Source: an uncultured Clostridia bacterium (lineage in GTDB: Bacteria; Bacillota; Clostridia; Lachnospirales; Bianqueaceae). From it: DNA of 30,598 bases. The translations under genes and the position numbers were made by a program. Where the stretch lies: the NCBI GenBank assembly GCA_937892735.1, contig CALBGL010000106.1:1-30598 (forward strand), written 5' to 3'. The notes beneath the pieces are model-generated. The model saw only the letters and a list, made by a program, of their open reading frames with translations. It made no database searches and was not told the origin of the DNA. Shown here piece after piece: positions 7,505 through 14,446 of this stretch; the first letter of the stretch is position 1; each line of letters starts with the position of its first letter.

Positions 7505-7533
7505 GTTATATCATATTGGAGATAAAAAAGCAA
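7505..7533 (-). promoter_or_regulatory. Sigma-A promoter of the GH43-map unit
   Basis: On the minus strand TTGCTT (7528-7533), a 17-bp spacer and TATAAC (7505-7510) with an upstream TG. It is back to back with the glpK promoter; the two -35 boxes are only 16 bp apart. Confidence 0.65.
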
Positions 7534-7549
7534 TGACCCGGAGAACAAT

Positions 7550-7578
7550 TTGCCAGATTAAAAGATATGTGGTATACT
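7550..7578 (+). promoter_or_regulatory. Sigma-A promoter of glpK
   Basis: TTGCCA (7550-7555), 17-bp spacer, TATACT (7573-7578). The predicted transcript start near 7585 gives a leader of about 150 nt. Confidence 0.65.
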
Positions 7579-7594
7579 AGGCGTGGCAAGGCAG
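7577..7594 (+). repeat. 18-bp direct repeat, copy 1
   Basis: CTAGGCGTGGCAAGGCAG, perfectly repeated at 7680-7697 (103-bp period). Similarity continues weakly downstream (TCTA..ACA..TA.AG..GATGG). This copy overlaps the -10 box and expected transcript start of glpK. Confidence 0.85.
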
Positions 7595-7733
7595 ATATCT
7601 ACAACTGTAGCGATGGAGCCACGCCCTGAGATGTCCGCCAAAGGGCGTCCATCTCCGAAGAGGGTCTCATAACCGGATGCTAGGCGTGGCAAGGCAGTTT
7701 CTATTACAAAATACAGATGGGGGAGGCGAAAGG
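7580..7733 (+). promoter_or_regulatory. Structured glpK leader, possible cis-regulatory RNA
   Basis: GCCACGCC (7618-7625) can pair over 8 bp with GGCGTGGC at 7580-7587 or with the identical GGCGTGGC at 7683-7690, so two folds exclude each other. Between them GAGATG (7628-7633) pairs with CATCTC (7650-7655), continued by CGCC/GGCG after a 2x2 internal loop, and CTACA/TGTAG forms a small hairpin near 7600-7611. The glpK ribosome binding site GGGGGAGG is at 7719-7726. No T-run is present. I could not match it to a known riboswitch family. Confidence 0.45.
7680..7697 (+). repeat. 18-bp direct repeat, copy 2
   Basis: Identical to 7577-7594. This copy lies in the leader about 40 bp before the glpK start codon, and its GGCGTGGC part can close a stem with 7618-7625. 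Confidence 0.85.
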
Positions 7734-9236
7734 ATGGACGGCTATATTATGGCACTGGATCAGGGAACTACCAGTTCTCGCTGTATTTTATGGGATCGGA
7801 ACGGACGAATGATCAGTATGGCGCAACGGGAGTTTCGGCAGATCTACCCGAAGGCAGGATGGGTGGAGCACGATCCGAATGAGATCTGGGCGTCTCAGTT
7901 ATCCGTGGCGATGGAAGCCATGGCGATGGCTGGCGTGCATGCCCGGGATATCGCGGCGATTGGAATCACCAATCAGCGGGAGACCGTGGTTGTGTGGGAT
8001 CGGCATACCGGTAAGCCGATTTATAATGCTATTGTTTGGCAATGCAGGAGGACGGCAGAACAGGTAGAACAGTTTAAGGAAGACGGTTGGGATGAAATCC
8101 TGAGAGACAAGACAGGATTGATTCCGGACGCGTATTTTTCGGCGACGAAATTGGCATGGATTCTGAATCATGTGCCAGGGGCCAGGAGAAAGGCAGAAGA
8201 AGGAGATCTGCTGTTTGGTACGGTGGATACCTGGCTTCTGTGGAATCTGACACAGGGCAAGGTATTTGCCACCGATTATACGAATGCATCGCGTACGATG
8301 CTGTTTAATATCCATACGCTGGAATGGGATTCAGAAATTTTAGCGCATCTGCGTATTCCACAGCAGATGCTTCCCCGAGTAGAGGATTCTTCCGCCATAT
8401 ACGGCGTGTCTGATGCTCAGGTACTAGGGGCCGAGATCCCGATTGGCGCACTTATTGGCGATCAGCAAGGATCCTTGTTCGGACAAGGTTGTTTCCGTTC
8501 CGGGATGGCCAAGAATACGTATGGAACCGGCTGTTTCCTGCTCATGCATACAGGAGAAAAACCGATCAAGTCTCAGAATCAGCTCTTGACAACGATCGCG
8601 GCAACCCGAAATGGTAAGATCAGTTATGCCCTCGAAGGCAGTGTTTTTGCCGCAGGTTCGGTGGTACAGTGGATGCGGGATGAAATGCGGTTATTCCAAC
8701 ATGCGGGTGACAGTGAGAGATATGCAGGGGCAGTGCCGGATACTAATGGAGTGTATATGGTACCGGCTTTCACAGGTTTGGGCGCTCCGTTCTGGGATCC
8801 CTATGCCAGAGGAACCGTGGTAGGTCTGACGCGCGGCTGTTCCAAAGAACATTTCATTCGAGCGGCTCTCGAGTCCATTGCGTATCAGACTTGGGACGTG
8901 TTTGAAGCGATGCAGCGGGATACCGGCATGCAAATACGGAATCTGAAAGTAGACGGCGGTGCTTCTGCGAATGATTTTTTGATGCAGTTTCAGGCGGATC
9001 TGCTGCAGGGAAGCGTGATACGTTCAGCCTGTAATGAGACAACCGCGTTGGGAGCCGCGTACTTGGCGGGCTTGGCTTGCGGAATGTGGAAGGACACGGA
9101 GGAACTGGCCGCCATGTATCAGGCGGGACAGACATTTGTATCGAAGATGCCGTTTGAAAAAAGAAATCAATGCGTGCGTCAGTGGCATCGGGCTGTAGAG
9201 CGGGCTCGGAACTGGGCAGAGGAGGAATCGAAATGA
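7734..9236 (+). CDS. glpK: Glycerol kinase
   Basis: A 500-residue FGGY kinase, the normal GlpK length, that phosphorylates glycerol to glycerol-3-phosphate with ATP in the cytoplasm. Visible motifs are the N-terminal phosphate loop 'ALDQGTTSSR' (7-16), 'GITNQRETVVVWDRHTGKP' with 'NAIVWQCRRT', 'GDQQGSLFGQGCF', 'NTYGTGCFLLMHTG' and 'VDGGASANDFLMQFQADLL' in the C-terminal ATPase half. The start at 7734 is set by GGGGGAGG 7 bases upstream. The stop TGA overlaps the ATG of the next gene (ATGA at 9233-9236), so the two are translationally coupled. No glpF or glpD is adjacent. Regulation probably acts through the unusual leader. Confidence 0.96.
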   Translation: MDGYIMALDQGTTSSRCILWDRNGRMISMAQREFRQIYPKAGWVEHDPNEIWASQLSVAMEAMAMAGVHARDIAAIGITNQRETVVVWDRHTGKPIYNAIVWQCRRTAEQVEQFKEDGWDEILRDKTGLIPDAYFSATKLAWILNHVPGARRKAEEGDLLFGTVDTWLLWNLTQGKVFATDYTNASRTMLFNIHTLEWDSEILAHLRIPQQMLPRVEDSSAIYGVSDAQVLGAEIPIGALIGDQQGSLFGQGCFRSGMAKNTYGTGCFLLMHTGEKPIKSQNQLLTTIAATRNGKISYALEGSVFAAGSVVQWMRDEMRLFQHAGDSERYAGAVPDTNGVYMVPAFTGLGAPFWDPYARGTVVGLTRGCSKEHFIRAALESIAYQTWDVFEAMQRDTGMQIRNLKVDGGASANDFLMQFQADLLQGSVIRSACNETTALGAAYLAGLACGMWKDTEELAAMYQAGQTFVSKMPFEKRNQCVRQWHRAVERARNWAEEESK

Positions 9237-10111
9237 AATTGATTACGTATCGCTATGGGGAAAAGGAAACCATCGGCGTATTTGTGGACGACAGGGTGAT
9301 TCCCATGACAGAATTGGGGGTTCAGGAGAAAACCATGCTGTCTTTTATTCAGCATGGCGGACAGGAACGGCTTGCTGTTTTGGAAGAGCGGGTAGGATCC
9401 TATGATGAGGGTATCCCATTTCAGGATGTGACGCTGGAGGCGCCGATTCCGGAGCCGGGACAGGATATTCTGTGTCTGGGAATCAATTATATGGATCACG
9501 CGGAAGAATCTGCGAGATTCAAGCTGGAAACGTTTGATGGGAAACGGGAGCATCCGGTGTATTTTGCCAAACGGGTTACGAGAGCCATCGGGGATGGCGC
9601 CTGTATTCCTTCGCATAAGGAGATCACTTGTCAACTGGATTATGAGGCAGAGTTGGCCGTGATATTAGGAAAGGATGTTAAAAATATTACGGCGGAGAAC
9701 GCGCGAGAGTATATTCTGGGATATACGGTGCTCAATGATGTCAGCGCAAGGGATATTCAGAATCGGCATAAACAGTGGTATTTCGGTAAGAGTCTGGATG
9801 GCTTTTGTCCCATGGGGCCGTATATTGTGACAGCAGATGAGATTCCCTACCCGCCGGAGCTTCCGATTCGATCGATCGTGAATGGGGAGTTACGACAAAA
9901 TAGCAATACCCGGCTGCTGATTTTTGATATTGGATATGTGTTAGAAGAACTCTCCGCAGGAATGACCCTGAAAGCCGGGACAATTCTTTCGATGGGGACG
10001 CCGGCTGGTGTCGGTATGGGATTTACACCGCCTCGATTTTTGCAGGAAGGAGATCAGGTAGTCTGTGAAATTGGGGGAATCGGACGTCTGTCGAATCGTA
10101 TAGGTTCATAA
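9233..10111 (+). CDS. Fumarylacetoacetate hydrolase family protein
   Basis: A 292-residue protein. An N-terminal domain of about 75 residues is followed by the FAH catalytic fold: 'DILCLGINYMDHAEE' (about 80-95), 'PVYFAKRVTRAIGDG', metal ligands in 'LDYEAELAVILG' and 'LNDVSARDIQNRHKQWYFGKSLDGFCPMGPYIV', then 'SMGTPAGVGMGFTPPRFLQEGD'. Relatives hydrolyse or decarboxylate acylpyruvates, 2-hydroxyhepta-diene-dioates or oxaloacetate using Mg or Mn in the cytoplasm. The start at 9233 overlaps the glpK stop by 4 bp with GGAGG just upstream. The pairing with glycerol kinase is unusual. An acylpyruvase or oxaloacetate decarboxylase role is possible but unproven. Confidence 0.88.
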   Translation: MKLITYRYGEKETIGVFVDDRVIPMTELGVQEKTMLSFIQHGGQERLAVLEERVGSYDEGIPFQDVTLEAPIPEPGQDILCLGINYMDHAEESARFKLETFDGKREHPVYFAKRVTRAIGDGACIPSHKEITCQLDYEAELAVILGKDVKNITAENAREYILGYTVLNDVSARDIQNRHKQWYFGKSLDGFCPMGPYIVTADEIPYPPELPIRSIVNGELRQNSNTRLLIFDIGYVLEELSAGMTLKAGTILSMGTPAGVGMGFTPPRFLQEGDQVVCEIGGIGRLSNRIGS

Positions 10112-10126
10112 GTCAGCCTTGCACGT

Positions 10127-10176
10127 AAGCCTTTCTTTTCTCATATTATAAGATAAAGCAGAAAAGGGAGGCTTTT
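10127..10176 (+). promoter_or_regulatory. Hairpin sequestering the feoA ribosome binding site (or FAH terminator)
   Basis: AAGCCTTTCTTTTCT (10127-10141) pairs along its whole length with AGAAAAGGGAGGCTT (10160-10174), including two G-U pairs, with an 18-base AT-rich loop. The 3' arm contains GGGAGG, the feoA ribosome binding site 7 bases before the ATG at 10179. Only four T follow, so it may end FAH transcription weakly, hide the feoA start site, or both. Confidence 0.6.
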
Positions 10177-10178
10177 GT

Positions 10179-10424
10179 ATGGAAAAGAAATGTCTTTCGG
10201 AGCTGCCGCTAGGGAAGACTGGAAGGATTCTTTCTCTGGGAAACGATGAGGTTTTATGCCGAAGACTCCGGAGTCTGGGAGTGGGAGAAGAAAGTCGGAT
10301 CCGCCCTGCTTTCACGAGTCCTTTTGGAGATCCTATCGCCTATGAAGTACAAGGAATTGTCATTGCTTTGAGGATGCGGGATAGTGGACAGATCGTAGTG
10401 GAGGAGGAATCTCCATGGGGCTGA
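10179..10424 (+). CDS. feoA: FeoA, ferrous iron transport accessory protein
   Basis: An 81-residue SH3-like FeoA-domain protein ('LSELPLGKTGRILSLGNDEVLCRRLRSLGVGEESRIRPAFTSPFGDPIAYEVQGIVIALRMRDSGQIVV'), typical length 75-85. By family knowledge it is a cytoplasmic partner that supports FeoB. It overlaps feoB by 10 bp. The ribosome binding site GGGAGG (10166-10171) is buried in the 10127-10174 hairpin. No clear sigma-A promoter or Fur box was found directly upstream, so transcription may come partly from the glpK unit. Confidence 0.92.
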   Translation: MEKKCLSELPLGKTGRILSLGNDEVLCRRLRSLGVGEESRIRPAFTSPFGDPIAYEVQGIVIALRMRDSGQIVVEEESPWG

Positions 10425-12292
10425 CACAGCGTTCTACTGGTGGAAGTATTTTGACACAGGCCTGGCTTCAAGGGCAAGATCGGCGTCTGGTGGCGCTGGC
10501 AGGACAGCCTAATGTTGGTAAGAGCACAATCTTCAATATTTTAACCGGACTCAAGCAGCATACAGGGAATTGGTCAGGAAAGACGGTTGGATTGGCCTAT
10601 GGAACGCCTAGATTCTCTGAGGACTATTTGTTAGTGGATCTGCCGGGTATGTACAGTATGAATCCGCAGTCCGAAGAAGAAGAGATCGCCGTGGATTTTA
10701 TTCGAAGTCAGAAATGTCCGGTCATTGTGATGATTAGCGCATCGGCGTTGGAACGCGGTATTGGTTTGGCGCTCGAAATTATGGAAGAAGTATCTCAGGT
10801 TTTTATTTGCGTAAATTTATTGGATGAAGCGGAAAAGATGGGGCTGACTCTGGATCTTGCGGCTCTGGAACAGGAAATGGGGGCGCCGGTAGCAGGCGTC
10901 AGCGGCAGGCTGGGACGGGGAATTCAGGCGTTTGAAGAAAGGCTTCTTGCATTTTTGCAGCAGGATACAGAACATTCACAGCCGCGGCATTCTTTCCAAA
11001 ATCCGGAGGAACTTCGGCAACGGGCTCTTGCAATTGGCCAAAACGTTGTGAAGGGAAAGCGGCACTTTCCTTCAGAGGCATTAGATCGTGTGATTACATC
11101 CAGACGATGGGGCATTCCATTGCTCCTTCTATTTTTGACTGGGATTTTCTGGCTTACGATGGAGGGGGCAAATGGCCCATCCAGTCTGTTATCCGCTGCG
11201 TTTCATAGGATGTATGTATGGGGAGAGGATCTGTTGGTCAGGTGGCAGGTTGTGACGCCGCTTCGTTCTCTCCTGATGGATGGAATCTGGAATACTCTTT
11301 CCTGGATTGTGGCAGTCATGCTTCCTCCTATGGCAATTTTCTTCCCACTCTTCACATTTCTGGAGGACGTAGGATATCTACCTCGGCTAGCCTTTAATCT
11401 GGATGGGTGCTTCAGACACTGTGGATCCTGCGGTCGCCAGGCACTCCCTATGTGTATGGGATTTGGCTGTAATGCCGCAGGCGTGGTAGGGTGTCGGATT
11501 ATTCCTTCCAGGCGGGAGAGACTTCTCGCGATGGTGACGAATTCTCTGGTTCCCTGCAACGGCCGCTTTCCTTTTCTCGCGTTATGTGCGGGTCTGTTGG
11601 GAACACTTTGCTTTGGAAATCATACCATACTGTCGTCTCTTTTTGTCTTAGGAGCGATTTGTCTGGGAATTGGGATGACATTGCTAGTCACAAAATTGTT
11701 GTCAGTGACCATTTTGAAAGGAACGTCTGCTTCGTTTGTATTAGAGCTACCGCCTTATCGAATGCCCAGAATCCGTCAGATTTTAGTGCGATCATTACTG
11801 GACCGGACGCTTTTCATCTTGGGCCGGGCCGTGTGTGTAGCGATTCCTGCGGGTATTTTGATCTGGATACTCGCGCATATAGAAATCGGGGGGCAAAGTC
11901 TGCTATCCCATTGTGTTTATTTTTTAGATCCACTGGGGCAAGTTCTGGGTTTGGATGGTGTCATTCTGATGGGCTTTTTACTGGGACTTCCAGCCAATGA
12001 GATTGTGCTACCGATCATGCTGATGGGATATATGGGGAGTCAGGTTCTTACGGAGAGCAGTACGGTAATGATGAGCCAGATTCTTCTATCGAACGGATGG
12101 ACAGTATTAACATTGATCAATGTGATGATTTTATGCTTATTCCATAGTCCTTGTACTACAACGATCTTAACGATTTATAAGGAGAGCCGAAGTCTGATAT
12201 GGACGATCCTTGCGATTCTGATACCGATGAGCATAGGTATGGTTTTATGTTTGTTGACGCATGGGATCTGGATCCTGGTGGGAATGGGATAA
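10415..12292 (+). CDS. feoB: FeoB-type ferrous iron (metal) transporter, clostridial variant
   Basis: A 625-residue membrane GTPase. The N-terminal G domain has G1 GQPNVGKST (30-38), G3 DLPG (75-78) and G4 NLLD (134-137); the usual 'VDATNLERN' segment is 'ISASALERG'. From about residue 225 there are roughly nine membrane spans. The first Gate region carries 'CGRQALPMCMGFGCNAAGVVGCRIIPSRRERLLAMVTNSLVPCNGRFP' instead of the classical 'GFGC(S/N)VPAI..TR'. This Cys-rich 'NAAGVVGCR' form is a variant I recall from Firmicutes. It probably imports Fe(II), but metal choice is uncertain (some FeoB paralogues prefer Mn). GAGGAGGA (10401-10408) precedes the ATG. It overlaps feoA, forming one operon. Confidence 0.92.
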   Translation: MGLTQRSTGGSILTQAWLQGQDRRLVALAGQPNVGKSTIFNILTGLKQHTGNWSGKTVGLAYGTPRFSEDYLLVDLPGMYSMNPQSEEEEIAVDFIRSQKCPVIVMISASALERGIGLALEIMEEVSQVFICVNLLDEAEKMGLTLDLAALEQEMGAPVAGVSGRLGRGIQAFEERLLAFLQQDTEHSQPRHSFQNPEELRQRALAIGQNVVKGKRHFPSEALDRVITSRRWGIPLLLLFLTGIFWLTMEGANGPSSLLSAAFHRMYVWGEDLLVRWQVVTPLRSLLMDGIWNTLSWIVAVMLPPMAIFFPLFTFLEDVGYLPRLAFNLDGCFRHCGSCGRQALPMCMGFGCNAAGVVGCRIIPSRRERLLAMVTNSLVPCNGRFPFLALCAGLLGTLCFGNHTILSSLFVLGAICLGIGMTLLVTKLLSVTILKGTSASFVLELPPYRMPRIRQILVRSLLDRTLFILGRAVCVAIPAGILIWILAHIEIGGQSLLSHCVYFLDPLGQVLGLDGVILMGFLLGLPANEIVLPIMLMGYMGSQVLTESSTVMMSQILLSNGWTVLTLINVMILCLFHSPCTTTILTIYKESRSLIWTILAILIPMSIGMVLCLLTHGIWILVGMG

Positions 12293-12353
12293 CGCGATAG
12301 GCGCCATGAGTTTAACACGAATGTAAAAAAATTAATAAGACTGTAAAAATTAG

Positions 12354-12382
12354 TTGTCTTTTCCCCGAAAATAGAGTATAAT
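12354..12382 (+). promoter_or_regulatory. Sigma-A promoter of the D,D-carboxypeptidase
   Basis: TTGTCT (12354-12359), 17-bp spacer, consensus TATAAT (12377-12382). The predicted start near 12389 excludes translation from the in-frame ATG at 12390. Confidence 0.8.
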
Positions 12383-12416
12383 AAATGAGATGAGTTTCAT
12401 AGAGGGGTGTTCCGTC

Positions 12417-13475
12417 ATGAGAAGATTCTCAAAGAGCAGGGGCAGACGTTATTACAGAAGAAAAGCACGCTGGCCCGGCGTTATAGTGGTCTGCGTGCTT
12501 GTTTGTTTTTTGCTGGTGATGGCAGGCCCAATTTTTCATGTATGGGATCATTGGTTTCCACAGCCTTCTATACAGGCCAATGCATTAGCAGTCGAGACGG
12601 AAACGAGTCCAGAAGAGCAGCCATTCCTACGCCACATCTTTCAACAGGATTTGGGACTTGAGGAGATTACGGATAAGCTTCTCCATTTACTGGAACAGCA
12701 GTATGAATCGACTGTATCGGCACAAGGTATCATCATTATGGATGATGATAGGCAGGTCTTATATGAGAAAGACGCCGATACGCAACGTGCGCCGGCATCC
12801 ATGACGAAACTGATGACGGCTATCGTCATGCTGGAATCCGGCTGTCTGGAAGATACGGTAGTGGTGGGGGATCTGTACAGTTGTTATGTGGATGGCAGTG
12901 TTCTTCTATATTTGGAACCGGGAGAGCAGGTAGCTATGCGGGATCTTTTGGCGGCGCTTATGATTATGTCTTCCAACGATGCAGCTGCGGCGATTGCGAT
13001 TCATGTGTCAGGATCCATAGAGAACTTTGCCCAGATGATGAATGATAAGGCAGAAGAAATGAGACTCACAAATACACATTTTGTAAATCCTCATGGATTG
13101 ACGGCAGAGGGACATTACACGACTCCGAGAGATATGGCAAAGATTCTGCAGGAGGCTTCGCAATACGAGATCTTACAGGAATTATCCGCGATGACGGAAT
13201 ATAGTTTTTCGAGTATTCGAGCAAATGGAGAAACATATACATACACGATGGAAAGCAGCAACGGATTTGCGTTGGGGACGAGTCGAGCGGAGCATTTTAC
13301 CTACATATGCGGAAAAACGGGATATACCAGTGCCGCGGGCATGTGCCTAGCTGCTGCTTTTGAAAGTGATGCGGGGAAGAAATACTATTGTGTGGTTATG
13401 CAATCCGAATCGCATTTCGAAGACGTGTGCCGCACGATGAATTATTTGGAACAGAAACTCGAAGCGCTGAAATAA
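12417..13475 (+). CDS. D-alanyl-D-alanine carboxypeptidase, peptidase S11 (DacF/penicillin-binding protein type)
   Basis: A 352-residue membrane-anchored enzyme that trims the terminal D-Ala from peptidoglycan stem peptides outside the cell. A strongly basic N-terminus ('MRRFSKSRGRRYYRRKARW') precedes one membrane span at about 20-37 acting as an anchor. The active-site motifs are S128-M-T-K131 (ASMTKL), S185-S-N187 (MSSND) and K300-T-G (GKTGYT), in S11 order. No long C-terminal amphipathic domain is seen, so it is shorter than B. subtilis DacA or DacF. The start at 12417 has GAGGGG (12402-12407) 9 bases upstream. The ABC genes follow 41 bp downstream, possibly co-transcribed. Confidence 0.92.
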   Translation: MRRFSKSRGRRYYRRKARWPGVIVVCVLVCFLLVMAGPIFHVWDHWFPQPSIQANALAVETETSPEEQPFLRHIFQQDLGLEEITDKLLHLLEQQYESTVSAQGIIIMDDDRQVLYEKDADTQRAPASMTKLMTAIVMLESGCLEDTVVVGDLYSCYVDGSVLLYLEPGEQVAMRDLLAALMIMSSNDAAAAIAIHVSGSIENFAQMMNDKAEEMRLTNTHFVNPHGLTAEGHYTTPRDMAKILQEASQYEILQELSAMTEYSFSSIRANGETYTYTMESSNGFALGTSRAEHFTYICGKTGYTSAAGMCLAAAFESDAGKKYYCVVMQSESHFEDVCRTMNYLEQKLEALK

Positions 13476-13516
13476 AGAGAAGCGGGATTTTACATAGAGG
13501 AAAAGGAGAGTTAGCA

Positions 13517-14446
13517 ATGCACGCAGCATCAACCATTTTGGATGTACAGCATGCCACCAAAAAGTTTGGGAAAGACACTGTGGTGAATGATGTAAGCTTT
13601 CAGATTAAAGAAGGAGAGATCTATGGGCTGATTGGTCCGAATGGAGCGGGCAAGACGACGGTGATCAAGACCATCGTTGGACACCTGCGATTGACTTCAG
13701 GACAAATTCGGATCAGCAGTTATGATATCAGTAAGGAGTTTGCGGATGCGATCGATTTTGTAGGAGCGATCGTGGAATATCCCATGCATTATCAGTATAT
13801 GACGGGATATCAAAATCTGAAGCTGACAGCGAATATGTATCCAGAGGTGACAAAAGAGCGTCTGGAAGAAGTCATTGATCTGGTGGGATTAAAGAGCCGT
13901 ATTCATGATCTGGTCAGAAAGTATTCTCTGGGTATGCGGCAGCGTCTTGCGTTGGCGCAGAGTATCATGAATTATCCGCAGCTTTTGATCCTGGATGAGC
14001 CGATGAATGGACTGGATCCATTGGGGATGAGAGACTTGCGAAATATGCTTAAGAGTTTGGCAGCCAATGGAATGTCGATTTTGATTTCCAGCCATATTTT
14101 AGGGGAAATGGATCAGCTGTGTGATCGAATCGGTATCCTATCGCATGGGTATTTGATCACGGAGCGAGACATGGTAGAGTTCCATAACAATAAGCAGCCG
14201 ATCTATGAGGTGCGGGTAAACGATGCTGAAGAAGCGTTGACGCTTTTACGCAATGAATACGGTGGAGAGGTGTCGGCTCAGGAAGTGGTAGCAGGAACGC
14301 TGGATGTACAGTCCGCGGTAATTACTCCGTCGCAGATCAATAGAACCCTTGTCATAGGAGGAATCGATGTGCAGGAGATACATGAGAAAAAACAGTCGCT
14401 GGAGGAGCTCTATCTTCAGCTGACCGGAGGTGCGGAAATTGAATAA
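13517..14446 (+). CDS. ABC transporter ATP-binding protein (BcrA-like exporter type)
   Basis: A 309-residue ATPase with Walker A GPNGAGKTT (40-48), Q-loop region 'GAIVEYPMHYQYMTGYQNL', signature YSLGMRQR (136-143), Walker B LLILDEP (156-162) and the switch His in 'ISSHILGEMDQL'. The C-terminal 90 residues are a regulatory extension seen in BcrA/lantibiotic-immunity and sodium-export-type ATPases. It pairs with the ABC-2 permease that overlaps its 3' end and probably drives export of a hydrophobic or peptide compound. AAGGAGAG (13503-13510) precedes the ATG at 13517. The substrate is not shown; no bacteriocin gene is nearby. Confidence 0.92.
   Translation: MHAASTILDVQHATKKFGKDTVVNDVSFQIKEGEIYGLIGPNGAGKTTVIKTIVGHLRLTSGQIRISSYDISKEFADAIDFVGAIVEYPMHYQYMTGYQNLKLTANMYPEVTKERLEEVIDLVGLKSRIHDLVRKYSLGMRQRLALAQSIMNYPQLLILDEPMNGLDPLGMRDLRNMLKSLAANGMSILISSHILGEMDQLCDRIGILSHGYLITERDMVEFHNNKQPIYEVRVNDAEEALTLLRNEYGGEVSAQEVVAGTLDVQSAVITPSQINRTLVIGGIDVQEIHEKKQSLEELYLQLTGGAEIE

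Noticed and set aside
7580..7700. Known riboswitch (TPP because of CTGAGA; fluoride because of CGATGG...CGCC) in the glpK leader
   Set aside because: The remaining conserved parts of both aptamers are missing and glpK is not a target of either class.
7899..8315. Long minus-strand reading frame inside glpK
   Set aside because: No ribosome binding site or recognisable protein; a shadow of the strongly conserved glpK frame.
11491..12000. 169-codon plus-strand frame inside feoB
   Set aside because: Out of frame with the conserved transporter sequence and without any start signal; a shadow frame.
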